In this document: positions 52,024 through 59,110 of the stretch, one piece after another
Layout: each line of letters opens with the position of its first letter
How positions within the stretch are numbered: the first letter of the stretch is position 1
The notes under the pieces: model-generated
Seen by the model: only the letters and a program-made list of their open reading frames with translations
Databases searched by the model: none
Told to the model about the DNA's origin: nothing
Made by a program: the position numbers and the translations under genes
Assembly (NCBI GenBank): GCA_023381035.1
Contig: JAMCTK010000069.1
Coordinates: 1-59,589 of the forward strand
DNA: 59,589 nucleotides
From: Patescibacteria group bacterium
Lineage (GTDB): Bacteria; Patescibacteria; Microgenomatia; Levybacterales; UBA12049
Direction of reading: 5' to 3'

Positions 52024-52438
52024 TGGAGATGTCCGGCAGTGAACCGGAGTCCAAGACTAACAAAGAAAAACATCTACAAGTTTGTTTGGTTTTTGGAAGT
52101 CACTTTGTTCTTATCCAGCCAACAGGAAAAAACAAAATCTAGGTCAATATTGAATAATTGCGAATAAGGGTTTAACCGGCCCTTATTTTTAATTCTCAGC
52201 TTAATTTATGCCTATATTATTCCACTGAGAAAGAACAATACAAACAGATTAAATCTTAAGCAGCGAATGCTGGTCTAAGACTTGATCCAGAAAGTCCGTA
52301 AATCTGAGCGTACTCAGCTAAACGATCCTTCAGATTGCTAAATTTATTAGCATTTATTTTTTGATCGATTTTACGACTTTAATCGTGTCGACTTGCTGTT
52401 TTTAAATGTGCAATCCTGTCGATGCAATTTGCATCCCC
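52024..52438 (-). ncRNA. ssrA: tmRNA (SsrA), long proteolysis tag
   Basis: The 5' GGGGATG pairs with the 3' CATCTCC (7-bp acceptor), and a T-arm TCCGG-TTCACTG-CCGGA sits near the 3' end. After the 5' half (CGACAGG) a pseudoknot can form (CGACACGATTAAAGTCG...AATCG), then AAAAAATAAAT leads to a GCT resume codon. From it an open frame runs 31 codons: it begins ANKFSNLKDR and ends RPAFAA before TAA. Typical tags are 8-15 residues. The ending AFAA suits ClpXP-type degradation. CCA is not encoded. smpB lies 49 bases upstream on the same strand. Confidence 0.92.
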
Positions 52439-52448
52439 ATTAACCGAA

Positions 52449-52477
52449 ATTATATACTTTTGAGCCTCAAAAGTCAA
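52449..52477 (-). promoter_or_regulatory. ssrA promoter with a palindrome in the spacer
   Basis: TTGACT (52477-52472), 17 bases, TATAAT (52454-52449), 10 bases before the tmRNA 5' end. The spacer holds CTTTTGAG-G-CTCAAAAG, an exact 8-bp inverted repeat (52457-52473), which could be an operator or an RNA hairpin ending smpB transcripts. Confidence 0.7.
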
Positions 52478-52487
52478 GTTTATGAAG

Positions 52488-52922
52488 CTAGACGCCAAAT
52501 TCTCGCTCGATATCACGAGTAATGTCCCGTTTTTTTATAGCTTCCTTCTTTTGGTATTTTTTCTTACCTTTTGCTATTCCTATTTCTATCTTAATTACTC
52601 CATGTTTTGTATAAAGAGAAACAGGAACAAGCGTCATTTCTGAGCCTTCGATTTTTGACTTTAAGGAAATAATCTCTCTTTTGTGAAGAAGTAATTTGCG
52701 GGTTCTTTTTTCGTCGTAATTTTCAACCTTAGCAAATTTATATTGGTAAATTTTGGCATTAATCAAATAAACCTCGCTACCAACAATTCGAACATGGCTT
52801 CCTATAAGGTCAACCTGATTTGCCCGTACAGACTTAACTTCGGGGCCGGATAAATTAATTCCAGCCTCAAGAGTATCTTTAATTTCATAGTCAAAATATG
52901 CTTTTTTATTAACGATTTTCAT
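52488..52922 (-). CDS. smpB: SsrA-binding protein SmpB
   Basis: 144 residues from the ATG at 52922; the six-codon extension upstream lies in the promoter. Binds the tRNA-like part of tmRNA and brings it to stalled ribosomes. Family signatures are NKKAYFDYEIKDTLEAGINLSGPEVKS, HVRIVGSEVYLINAKI and the C-terminal KGKKKYQKKEAIKKRD tail that enters the decoding site. Encoded immediately upstream of ssrA, the standard functional pair. Confidence 0.95.
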   Translation of the reverse strand: MKIVNKKAYFDYEIKDTLEAGINLSGPEVKSVRANQVDLIGSHVRIVGSEVYLINAKIYQYKFAKVENYDEKRTRKLLLHKREIISLKSKIEGSEMTLVPVSLYTKHGVIKIEIGIAKGKKKYQKKEAIKKRDITRDIEREFGV

Positions 52923-52928
52923 GGTTTG

Positions 52929-52957
52929 ATAATACGCCAAACATTAAGAAAAGTAAA
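52929..52957 (-). promoter_or_regulatory. smpB promoter, apparently leaderless
   Basis: TTTACT (52957-52952), 17 bases, TATTAT (52934-52929), 6 bases before the ATG at 52922. Confidence 0.6.
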
Positions 52958-53005
52958 ACATTCCCCCCTTTATTTTTTAGAAAACTTGATATAAAATTAT
53001 CGCAA

Positions 53006-53590
53006 ATGAGACCAGAATCGACCCTTGGCAGACTTAAATCGGGAATAAGTAGTCGTCGTCAAGCAGAATTAGGGGCAACACTGCAACATTTTCAAGCCTC
53101 GCAGGAGCAAGCAGAACGTGCGGAAAATATCAGAGATTCAGTAGTTGTCCCCTTAATTGATTTTGCGGTAAAGGAGCCGGCTGAGATAGTGCTTTTAGGA
53201 GATGCTCTAGAATTGCAAAATGGGTATTCTCCTAAAAAGATAAGAAGAAAGCCATTAGTATTGTTTCGTCCCACTCAAGAATGCACAGCAATAAGAAAGA
53301 TTAAAGTTAATGGGAGAACCTCAATGCTTGCGGTTAGGGAAATTGCTCCAGTTTCTATAACTCTTGTGAAGACAGAAATAAAACTGCCGTTGAGGAGGGT
53401 GCTTGGGGGAGTTGTAGATATAGAAATTGATCCTGATCATGTTTCTTTTTCAAGCGTAAGAAGATCAAAAGTAGGTTTGCCAAAAGGAGATATGACACTT
53501 GAAGTTGCGTCCGAGCTAATAGACAAACTAAAGAAAACTGTCAGAATGCCTAAACCAAGAGTCAGAAAACTGGGAAGAGAATTCGAGTAG
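53006..53590 (+). CDS. Soluble protein, unknown
   Basis: 194 residues, basic, with no membrane segment or signal. The first 45 residues are helical (LKSGISSRRQAELGATLQHFQASQEQAERAENI). The middle is beta-rich (AEIVLLGDALELQNGY; ITLVKTEIKLPLRRVLGGVVDIEIDPDHV) and the end is Lys/Arg/Pro-rich (KKTVRMPKPRVRKLGREFE). No known domain. TAAAAT ends 8 bases before the ATG. It is the first of two unknown plus-strand genes lying between smpB and the envelope operon. Confidence 0.5.
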   Translation: MRPESTLGRLKSGISSRRQAELGATLQHFQASQEQAERAENIRDSVVVPLIDFAVKEPAEIVLLGDALELQNGYSPKKIRRKPLVLFRPTQECTAIRKIKVNGRTSMLAVREIAPVSITLVKTEIKLPLRRVLGGVVDIEIDPDHVSFSSVRRSKVGLPKGDMTLEVASELIDKLKKTVRMPKPRVRKLGREFE

Positions 53591-53666
53591 CTACTTTAGA
53601 TCAATCTCGTAGATTTTTCCACTTGATATAAGAATCTTTTTGTCTTTTTCCGAAATGTCAAAATCC
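53591..53666 (-). pseudogene. Duplicated 3' fragment of the propeller-protein gene
   Basis: About 75 bases nearly identical to 54635-54712, the 3' end of the minus-strand gene at 54634. The minus-strand reading DFDISEKDKKILISSGKIYEIDLK-stop can still be read (about 24 codons, with a small in-frame deletion compared with the intact copy). No similarity continues beyond 53666. It is a remnant of a partial duplication. Confidence 0.8.
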
Positions 53667-53718
53667 CATAGAGCCTTAAAACTCTTGACCATAGGGAGTA
53701 TAATGAGGTCAAGTTAAT

Positions 53719-54642
53719 ATGACTGATTTTAGAGAAACATTTAATAAAGCAAAGCAAGGTTATCAAGTTTCGGGCGCACAGCAAGAGCAGGACGGGTTAA
53801 GAAGGGAGCAGGAGCAAAAACAAGAAAAAGACAGGTTAGTAAGAAAAATTGATGAAGGTCCTAAGATACTCGAATCTTTGGTAAGAAGACTAGGGATAAG
53901 GGAAGTACTAAATGAGGCAAGAATGGTTGCTTGGGGAGGAAAAGGAGAAATAGTCGAGACCCCTGCAAAGAAAGTTGATACAGAAAAGAACAGGGTTGAT
54001 CCAAATAGCTCCTATCACCCCCCTCTATCGCTACCTGAGCTTTTTTACTCGTCATCTATTTGGCTTGGTTTTAGTTATGATGCTTATGAACTTGGCAAAG
54101 AGTTTGTTTTAGAAAAAAAATATGGTGTAATGTCGCACACTGAATCAGCAAACCAGGGGAGTTACACAACGAGCTACGATTCGCCAAAAGGATGGCATAA
54201 TGTAATAGTTGCAACAAAGACTGTTATAGAAAAAAGACAGAAAGAAATATCTATAAGGCTAGGGTTAGATTATTATCCTGTAAGGGAAATATGCGTCGTG
54301 GACATCCCTGGTTGCGTTAACAAGAAATTTCCGCAAGTTGGCCTTACCAGAGACTCAAGAGGATTGGAAGGAGAGGGAGTCGAACTTTTTGAATACCATG
54401 AATACACGATGGAAAGAAGTAAGATTTTTATTTATGCTCCAACAGAAGAGAACATTAGCCTTGCAAGACAGATCCTAGAGACATCTTTGGGAATTGAGCT
54501 TGCTTGGCAAGGGCAGCAAGGGAAAACTCCGCAACAAATTTTAAAAGTTGAGGGAGAAAATCTAGTAAAATTAAGAAGGGAAGAGGGTAAGACTGTACCC
54601 GAGGCCAATACCGGTTTTACTCCTAAAAGAAGGTTACTTTAG
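53719..54642 (+). CDS. Soluble protein between direct repeats, unknown
   Basis: 307 residues, no membrane helix. A Gln/Glu-rich helical start (QQEQDGLRREQEQKQEKDRLVRK) is followed by a mixed globular part (HPPLSLPELFYSSSIWLGFSYDAYELGKEF) and later a helical end. TATAAT at 53700-53705 and GAGGT 9 bases before the ATG give a promoter and ribosome binding site. The gene lies exactly between two copies of a 75-base direct repeat, suggesting it arrived with a local rearrangement. It overlaps the propeller gene stop by 9 bases. No family recognised. Confidence 0.5.
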   Translation: MTDFRETFNKAKQGYQVSGAQQEQDGLRREQEQKQEKDRLVRKIDEGPKILESLVRRLGIREVLNEARMVAWGGKGEIVETPAKKVDTEKNRVDPNSSYHPPLSLPELFYSSSIWLGFSYDAYELGKEFVLEKKYGVMSHTESANQGSYTTSYDSPKGWHNVIVATKTVIEKRQKEISIRLGLDYYPVREICVVDIPGCVNKKFPQVGLTRDSRGLEGEGVELFEYHEYTMERSKIFIYAPTEENISLARQILETSLGIELAWQGQQGKTPQQILKVEGENLVKLRREEGKTVPEANTGFTPKRRLL

Positions 54643-56388
54643 ATCAATCTCGTAGATTTTTCCACCTGATAAGATAAGAATCTTTTTGTCTTTTTCCGAG
54701 ATGTCAAAATCCTTAGCATTTTTAATTATTCCTGCTTGGTATTGTTCTTTGTAAGCGCCGGTTTTATCTAAAACTACGATTCTGCCGTTTCCTTTATCTA
54801 AAACATAGACTCTTTCGCTGTCGACATTTGTCCAAATTTTCGTGGGGTTACTTAACGGCTTATCAAGACCTGAGACCTTTAAGTTGTCAGATGCGCCTCT
54901 GGTAAATTTCAAAAGACCACCATTGCTTAAGGTTATCCAGATTGAACCGTCAATTGCCATTCCTGTTGCACTGGATAAATCAGGAGAAGTTCCACCTGTA
55001 AAGTAGGTAGATTTGGAAAATCCGGATCCTGCGGGAACAAATTTTATTATTCCTCCTTTTGCTTTGTCTAAGACATAAATATTTCCAAAATATACCCCAA
55101 GTCCTGCAGGATTATTCCAAGAGTTGTCGTTTTTAATAATTTGCTTGTCTTCTTTAGAAACCCCTTTGTCATCAATGTAAAAATTATTTTTTCCATCAGT
55201 CGAAAATGAAGTTCCTGAATTTTTCATTTCAAAAGCCAAGAGACTGCTTGCGTCAGAAGGTGCTTCTTTCGCCGAAGACGAATTCACACCGGATGTAGAT
55301 GTCAAAGCTTTGTCAATTTTTTCCGCCAGCTCCTTTATTGTTTTTTCTTCATTTGAGCCCTCGGGGAGTTTCCCTTTTGAATCATCAATGATTTTTTTTG
55401 CAGCAGTAAAACTGTCGCGAGCTAAATTTTGATTAAGCTCAGACAGACTTTGTCCCTCGTTATATTTATCCTGAGCCTGCTGATAAACTTGATTAAATAT
55501 GGTTTTAATTTTTGCATCATTTTGACGTTTAACATTTAGGTAAATACTGCCTGAAAGTAGGGCTGCAATAACAACGACCACGATTAGAATTAATTTTCCG
55601 GATTTATTTACCTCCCCGATTTTTGGAAGTTTAACTTTTTTTAAGAAGCTTAAAAATTGCGAAGGGGATCTTCTTTCAAGAATAGGTTCTGCAGTAAGCG
55701 GTTCGTCATCGATAGCAGGATGGTGCTTAATCGGCTCTTTTTCTACTGGGCTAAAGTTTTCAACAGCATAAAATTCTTCAGGAGCTTTTTTGTAATGAAT
55801 TATTATTGCCGCTGCTCCTCCTTCTTCTTTATCGTGAATTGATGGTGCAAGGTTTTCAGCAATTTCAGCTGGAGAGTTATGATCTAGAGAAGAATAAAGA
55901 GTCTTGTTATCAACAAGCTCATTGAATTGTTTAGTTTGCAAGATTGCCATATCAGTGTCCAAAAGACGTCCGGAAGCTACTTTCAGATCTTCATTCTCGG
56001 CAACAAGCAATGCTCCGATTTGGTTATCTCTCTTAAAATCAACCCGGGCATAATTTGAGCAAAACACGTAAAAAACGTCACCGATGATTGATCCAGCTGC
56101 AAGAGAATAAGAAACGTCTTTTGGAATTTTCTTAAGGGACAGCTCGATGGCGCTTTTTATGGAATCAAGATCTTTTTCTTCGAGAGTAAAGAACTCTTGT
56201 TCCAGTGAGGTAAAAAAGGTTTTGCCTATGCTCCCCAGGCTTTCTCTTTCGGTTTCTTGATCCGTGTTGTCCACGAGGTCTTTTAGGGATAAAACAGCAA
56301 AGAGTTTACCAGCATGGTAAGCCTGCGACCAAGAGTCCGTGGTTGGTGTAGAAACAATATTTGCAAAAGCAAAATCTTTTTCGGACAT
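54634..56388 (-). CDS. Membrane protein with PP2C-like N-domain and external beta-propeller
   Basis: 584 residues. The N-terminal 215 residues resemble a PP2C-type phosphatase fold (AGKLFAVLSLKD; IIGDVFYVFCSNYARVDFKRDNQIGAL) but lack the DGHGG metal motif, so it is probably inactive. A transmembrane helix follows near residues 275-300 (LILIVVVVIAALLSGSIYLNV), then a coiled-coil linker (YQQAQDKYNEGQSLSELNQNL). The C-terminal 230 residues are an NHL/SMP-30-like propeller with repeats such as IYVLDKAKGGIIKF and VYVLDKGNGRIVVLDKTG. Likely an envelope sensor or scaffold. The start is 3 bases after the preceding stop. Confidence 0.65.
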   Translation of the reverse strand: MSEKDFAFANIVSTPTTDSWSQAYHAGKLFAVLSLKDLVDNTDQETERESLGSIGKTFFTSLEQEFFTLEEKDLDSIKSAIELSLKKIPKDVSYSLAAGSIIGDVFYVFCSNYARVDFKRDNQIGALLVAENEDLKVASGRLLDTDMAILQTKQFNELVDNKTLYSSLDHNSPAEIAENLAPSIHDKEEGGAAAIIIHYKKAPEEFYAVENFSPVEKEPIKHHPAIDDEPLTAEPILERRSPSQFLSFLKKVKLPKIGEVNKSGKLILIVVVVIAALLSGSIYLNVKRQNDAKIKTIFNQVYQQAQDKYNEGQSLSELNQNLARDSFTAAKKIIDDSKGKLPEGSNEEKTIKELAEKIDKALTSTSGVNSSSAKEAPSDASSLLAFEMKNSGTSFSTDGKNNFYIDDKGVSKEDKQIIKNDNSWNNPAGLGVYFGNIYVLDKAKGGIIKFVPAGSGFSKSTYFTGGTSPDLSSATGMAIDGSIWITLSNGGLLKFTRGASDNLKVSGLDKPLSNPTKIWTNVDSERVYVLDKGNGRIVVLDKTGAYKEQYQAGIIKNAKDFDISEKDKKILILSGGKIYEIDLK

Positions 56389-56391
56389 TAG

Positions 56392-56619
56392 CTATAGTAT
56401 AACAAGTGCTATTAAAAAAAGCGAAAGAGACAGAGTGATCAAAATAAAAATAATTATTTTAAGCGCTGTAGAGCTGTCTTGTGTAACAATCTTACTAAGA
56501 GAATTAATTTTAAGATAGACAATAAACAAAAAGATCGCAAAAAGCCCGATTAAAATTAATACCCCTATTTTTATAATGAATAACAAGTTGATTGCTTGAA
56601 GAATATTGTCAAATGTCAT
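56392..56619 (-). CDS. Small two-helix membrane protein
   Basis: 75 residues almost entirely hydrophobic: helix one (IKIGVLILIGLFAIFLFIVYLKI), a short polar stretch with SLSKIVTQDSS, and helix two (IIIFILITLSLSLFLIALVIL). It overlaps the PH-domain gene by 11 bases and precedes the propeller gene by 3 bases, so it is surely translated with them. Function unknown; a small partner of the neighbouring membrane proteins is likely. Confidence 0.6.
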   Translation of the reverse strand: MTFDNILQAINLLFIIKIGVLILIGLFAIFLFIVYLKINSLSKIVTQDSSTALKIIIFILITLSLSLFLIALVIL

Positions 56620-57253
56620 GGTCGCCTCCCATCAGGTTTTCAATAATATCTGCGCCTCTTTTTGGATCCGGGACCGAAAGAAAATCAAAATGAAGTTTTT
56701 CTCCTGCAGTTTGGATAAAAATATCTCCATAATTAAAAAGAGATCTGGCAAATCCTGATTGAACATAAGTGACATCTTCAATAAGATTGAGTTTGGTTAA
56801 GGCGACGTCATGATAAACAATATCAGAGTAATCAAGATCTAGTACTCTTTTATCTGTAACTAGGGAAATATTGTAAAACCAGTTTAAAAAATTTATAAAA
56901 ATGTAAGCAAAAACAATAAGATAATAAAATGAGACGAGAACCACTAAGTAGCCTGGCGGAACAGGAAAAGGCAAAAAATTACTTCTGACAGTTAAGGAGA
57001 TAACAACAGGAATTAATCCTAAAATAATACTAAAAATTACCCAGACAAGATTAGTTATAAAATGACGTCTAAGAAAAAGATAAATAGTTTCATCATCATC
57101 TTGTTGACTAAAGCTTACGTTTTCTGGTCTTATTCGAAAAGAACTAAAAAGACCAACATTTTTTCCCAATGTTGCTTCTGGTGGCTTTATCTTTGCAGTA
57201 GTATTCTTGACTTCTTCTTTTTTTATATCGGGAGCAACAAATAAATCAGTCAT
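56609..57253 (-). CDS. PH-domain (YdbS/bPH2-like) membrane protein
   Basis: 214 residues. The N-terminal 50 residues are polar, followed by two transmembrane helices (NLVWVIFSIILGLIPVVISLTV; YLVVLVSFYYLIVFAYIFINFLNW) and a C-terminal bacterial PH-type beta domain (YNISLVTDKRVLDLDYSDIVYHDVALTKLNLIEDVTYVQSG), the usual order of YdbS/YdbT-like proteins. Cytoplasmic PH domain, two helices. Second gene of the spoIID-led operon, 28 bases after it. Precise function not known. Confidence 0.72.
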   Translation of the reverse strand: MTDLFVAPDIKKEEVKNTTAKIKPPEATLGKNVGLFSSFRIRPENVSFSQQDDDETIYLFLRRHFITNLVWVIFSIILGLIPVVISLTVRSNFLPFPVPPGYLVVLVSFYYLIVFAYIFINFLNWFYNISLVTDKRVLDLDYSDIVYHDVALTKLNLIEDVTYVQSGFARSLFNYGDIFIQTAGEKLHFDFLSVPDPKRGADIIENLMGGDHDI

Positions 57254-57281
57254 AATTCAGTAAGTAATCGGGCAGGTGTTT

Positions 57282-59039
57282 CTAATTTCTTTCCACATTA
57301 TACAACGGTCCAACAATATTAATATTAGAAGGAGCTCTTACATTAAAATAATTTTTAAATTCATCTCCTGAAAAAGTTTGGCTTCCCGCATCTCCGTTAA
57401 CAGTTACGTTCGTGCTTCGTCCAGAACCAAAATCTGCAGAGACAGAAACTGAGCTAATGGAGTTAAAGCTTCCAGATCCTAATTCTTGTTTAACTTTATC
57501 TGAACTCCAATTGTCAGTCTTTGAGCAGCCTTTATTCGGATCTGGAGCTGGAGCTGGTTTATCTGTTTGATAAACAAAGCAAGCATTGGTAGCGTTTTTT
57601 CTAACTAAGAGTATAACATTAACAATGTCTGCTACTTCTTCTGCTTTTAGCCACGCAGTTCCATTATACTGGCTTCTTGAGCCCCAATCGCAGTAAAACC
57701 AAGGAGATTCTTTATCGTAGGCGTTGTTTTGGAGATCTGAAAAACTGCCAACAGATCCAGTTGCATCAAGCGAATTCCTTGTATATGAAGTTCCACTTCC
57801 CCAGATATCACCTGAGCCAAAAGTGTACCCGCCAGCCGTTGAGGAAAACCATGCCTTGATTGGTTTTCCGTCATTGGTTAGTATCTGTCCTGAGGTATCA
57901 TTGACCGCTTGTTTCCAAGCATCTGAATTTAATTCTCTTTTAACAACTTGGCACGATTGGGAGGGACATATGGAATTTGCTCCGTTATTAGTAGTAGCAA
58001 GGGCGTAAGATCTAGCAGCTATCGCTTGAGCCTTTAAGGCGTTGGAATGCCAGCCTGTCGGAATTTCATAAATATGTTGAACATATTCCTCAATATTCCA
58101 ATTATCGTCAAATGATTGACCGTATTCGTTTGTACCAGTTACATGAATATTTGTTGAAGTAGAGACGGTTGTCAGCTGTGTATTAGGAAAATAAAAGGTA
58201 AGAATGTCACCAAAAGACTGACCTGCCTCTGCTCTTCCTTTTGCTCCGTATTGACTCATGCCTACTCTATGAGGCACTCCATAGCTAAAAAAACCAAAGC
58301 CTCCGGAAAAACCGGCACTTTTGCCATTTTTTAAATCTGAAGAACATCCCCCTGAAGTTGTATATGCTGACTTGGGCAAGTTTAAACTGCCCAGCTTTTG
58401 AGCAATAATTTGCTGCTGCTGTGCTGTCAGTTGTGCTATTTGTCCGGAGAGCTTTGACTGGTAGTCCTTTGCTCCGGCAACGATTTTATCAAGTTTTGCA
58501 GATTGAACATCTAGATCGGACTTAATAACTGTCAATTTTTGTTGTTCCTGTTCAAGGCTCGCTTTGCGATTTTCCAGATCTTGAATTGCCAATGCAATGT
58601 TTGTAATTTTTACCTTATCATTATTTGTTACAACTCTTTGATAGGCAAGTAGCCTGGTTAGATCGGAAGCGTTTCCTGAGGAAAGAAAAATTAGAATTGG
58701 AGAAAAGTAATAGCTTTTAATGTAATAATCGGCAATTGTCTTGTTTAAAATAGTTTGTTGCTTGGCAAGATTTTTGTAGCCGTCATCGATGCTCTTTTTT
58801 TTGACAACAATATCTTGATCTATTGCAGCTACCCGATTTTTAATTCCTGCAATCTGGTTCTGAAGACCTATTAGTTGTGACTCAAGAGGTTTGGTTGCTT
58901 TAATCGATTCATTTAAAGCGCCAGTTAAATCATTTATTTGTTTGCTTATATCTGCAAGTTCGTCTGAGGAGCTACGAGGAACATTTAGGAATAAAAAGAA
59001 GAATAAAGATAAAAAAAGAATGGAGATTTTTTTCTTCAT
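57282..59039 (-). CDS. SpoIID/LytB-domain cell-wall protein with N-terminal coiled coil
   Basis: 585 residues. A signal peptide (ISILFLSLFFFLFLNVPRSSS) precedes a coiled coil of about 190 residues (DELADISKQINDLTGALNES...AQLTAQQQQIIAQ), then a SpoIID domain: GVPHRVGMSQYGAKGRAEAGQSFGDILTFYF, then LKAQAIAARSYAL, CQVVKRE and SSTAGGYTFGS. SpoIID enzymes are lytic transglycosylases that trim denuded peptidoglycan. In a non-sporulating cell it should act in growth or division. The coiled-coil-plus-hydrolase plan is like NlpD/EnvC-type activators. TATAAT ends 11 bases before the ATG. First gene of a four-gene operon. Confidence 0.82.
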   Translation of the reverse strand: MKKKISILFLSLFFFLFLNVPRSSSDELADISKQINDLTGALNESIKATKPLESQLIGLQNQIAGIKNRVAAIDQDIVVKKKSIDDGYKNLAKQQTILNKTIADYYIKSYYFSPILIFLSSGNASDLTRLLAYQRVVTNNDKVKITNIALAIQDLENRKASLEQEQQKLTVIKSDLDVQSAKLDKIVAGAKDYQSKLSGQIAQLTAQQQQIIAQKLGSLNLPKSAYTTSGGCSSDLKNGKSAGFSGGFGFFSYGVPHRVGMSQYGAKGRAEAGQSFGDILTFYFPNTQLTTVSTSTNIHVTGTNEYGQSFDDNWNIEEYVQHIYEIPTGWHSNALKAQAIAARSYALATTNNGANSICPSQSCQVVKRELNSDAWKQAVNDTSGQILTNDGKPIKAWFSSTAGGYTFGSGDIWGSGTSYTRNSLDATGSVGSFSDLQNNAYDKESPWFYCDWGSRSQYNGTAWLKAEEVADIVNVILLVRKNATNACFVYQTDKPAPAPDPNKGCSKTDNWSSDKVKQELGSGSFNSISSVSVSADFGSGRSTNVTVNGDAGSQTFSGDEFKNYFNVRAPSNINIVGPLYNVERN

Positions 59040-59072
59040 GGGACATTTTCATTATAGCAAAGTCAAACGTAC

Positions 59073-59100
59073 TTGAAAAATAGAGACTCTGTGGTATACT
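59073..59100 (+). promoter_or_regulatory. Promoter of the LytR_C gene
   Basis: TTGAAA (59073-59078), 16 bases, TATACT (59095-59100), 10 bases before the ATG at 59111. Divergent from the spoIID promoter, whose TATAAT lies at 59056-59051 on the minus strand. Confidence 0.6.
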
Positions 59101-59110
59101 ACAGAAAATT

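Noticed and set aside
52923..52940. Six extra N-terminal codons for SmpB
   Set aside because: They fall in the -10 box and the spacer before the ATG at 52922, and the SmpB family normally begins near NKKAYF.
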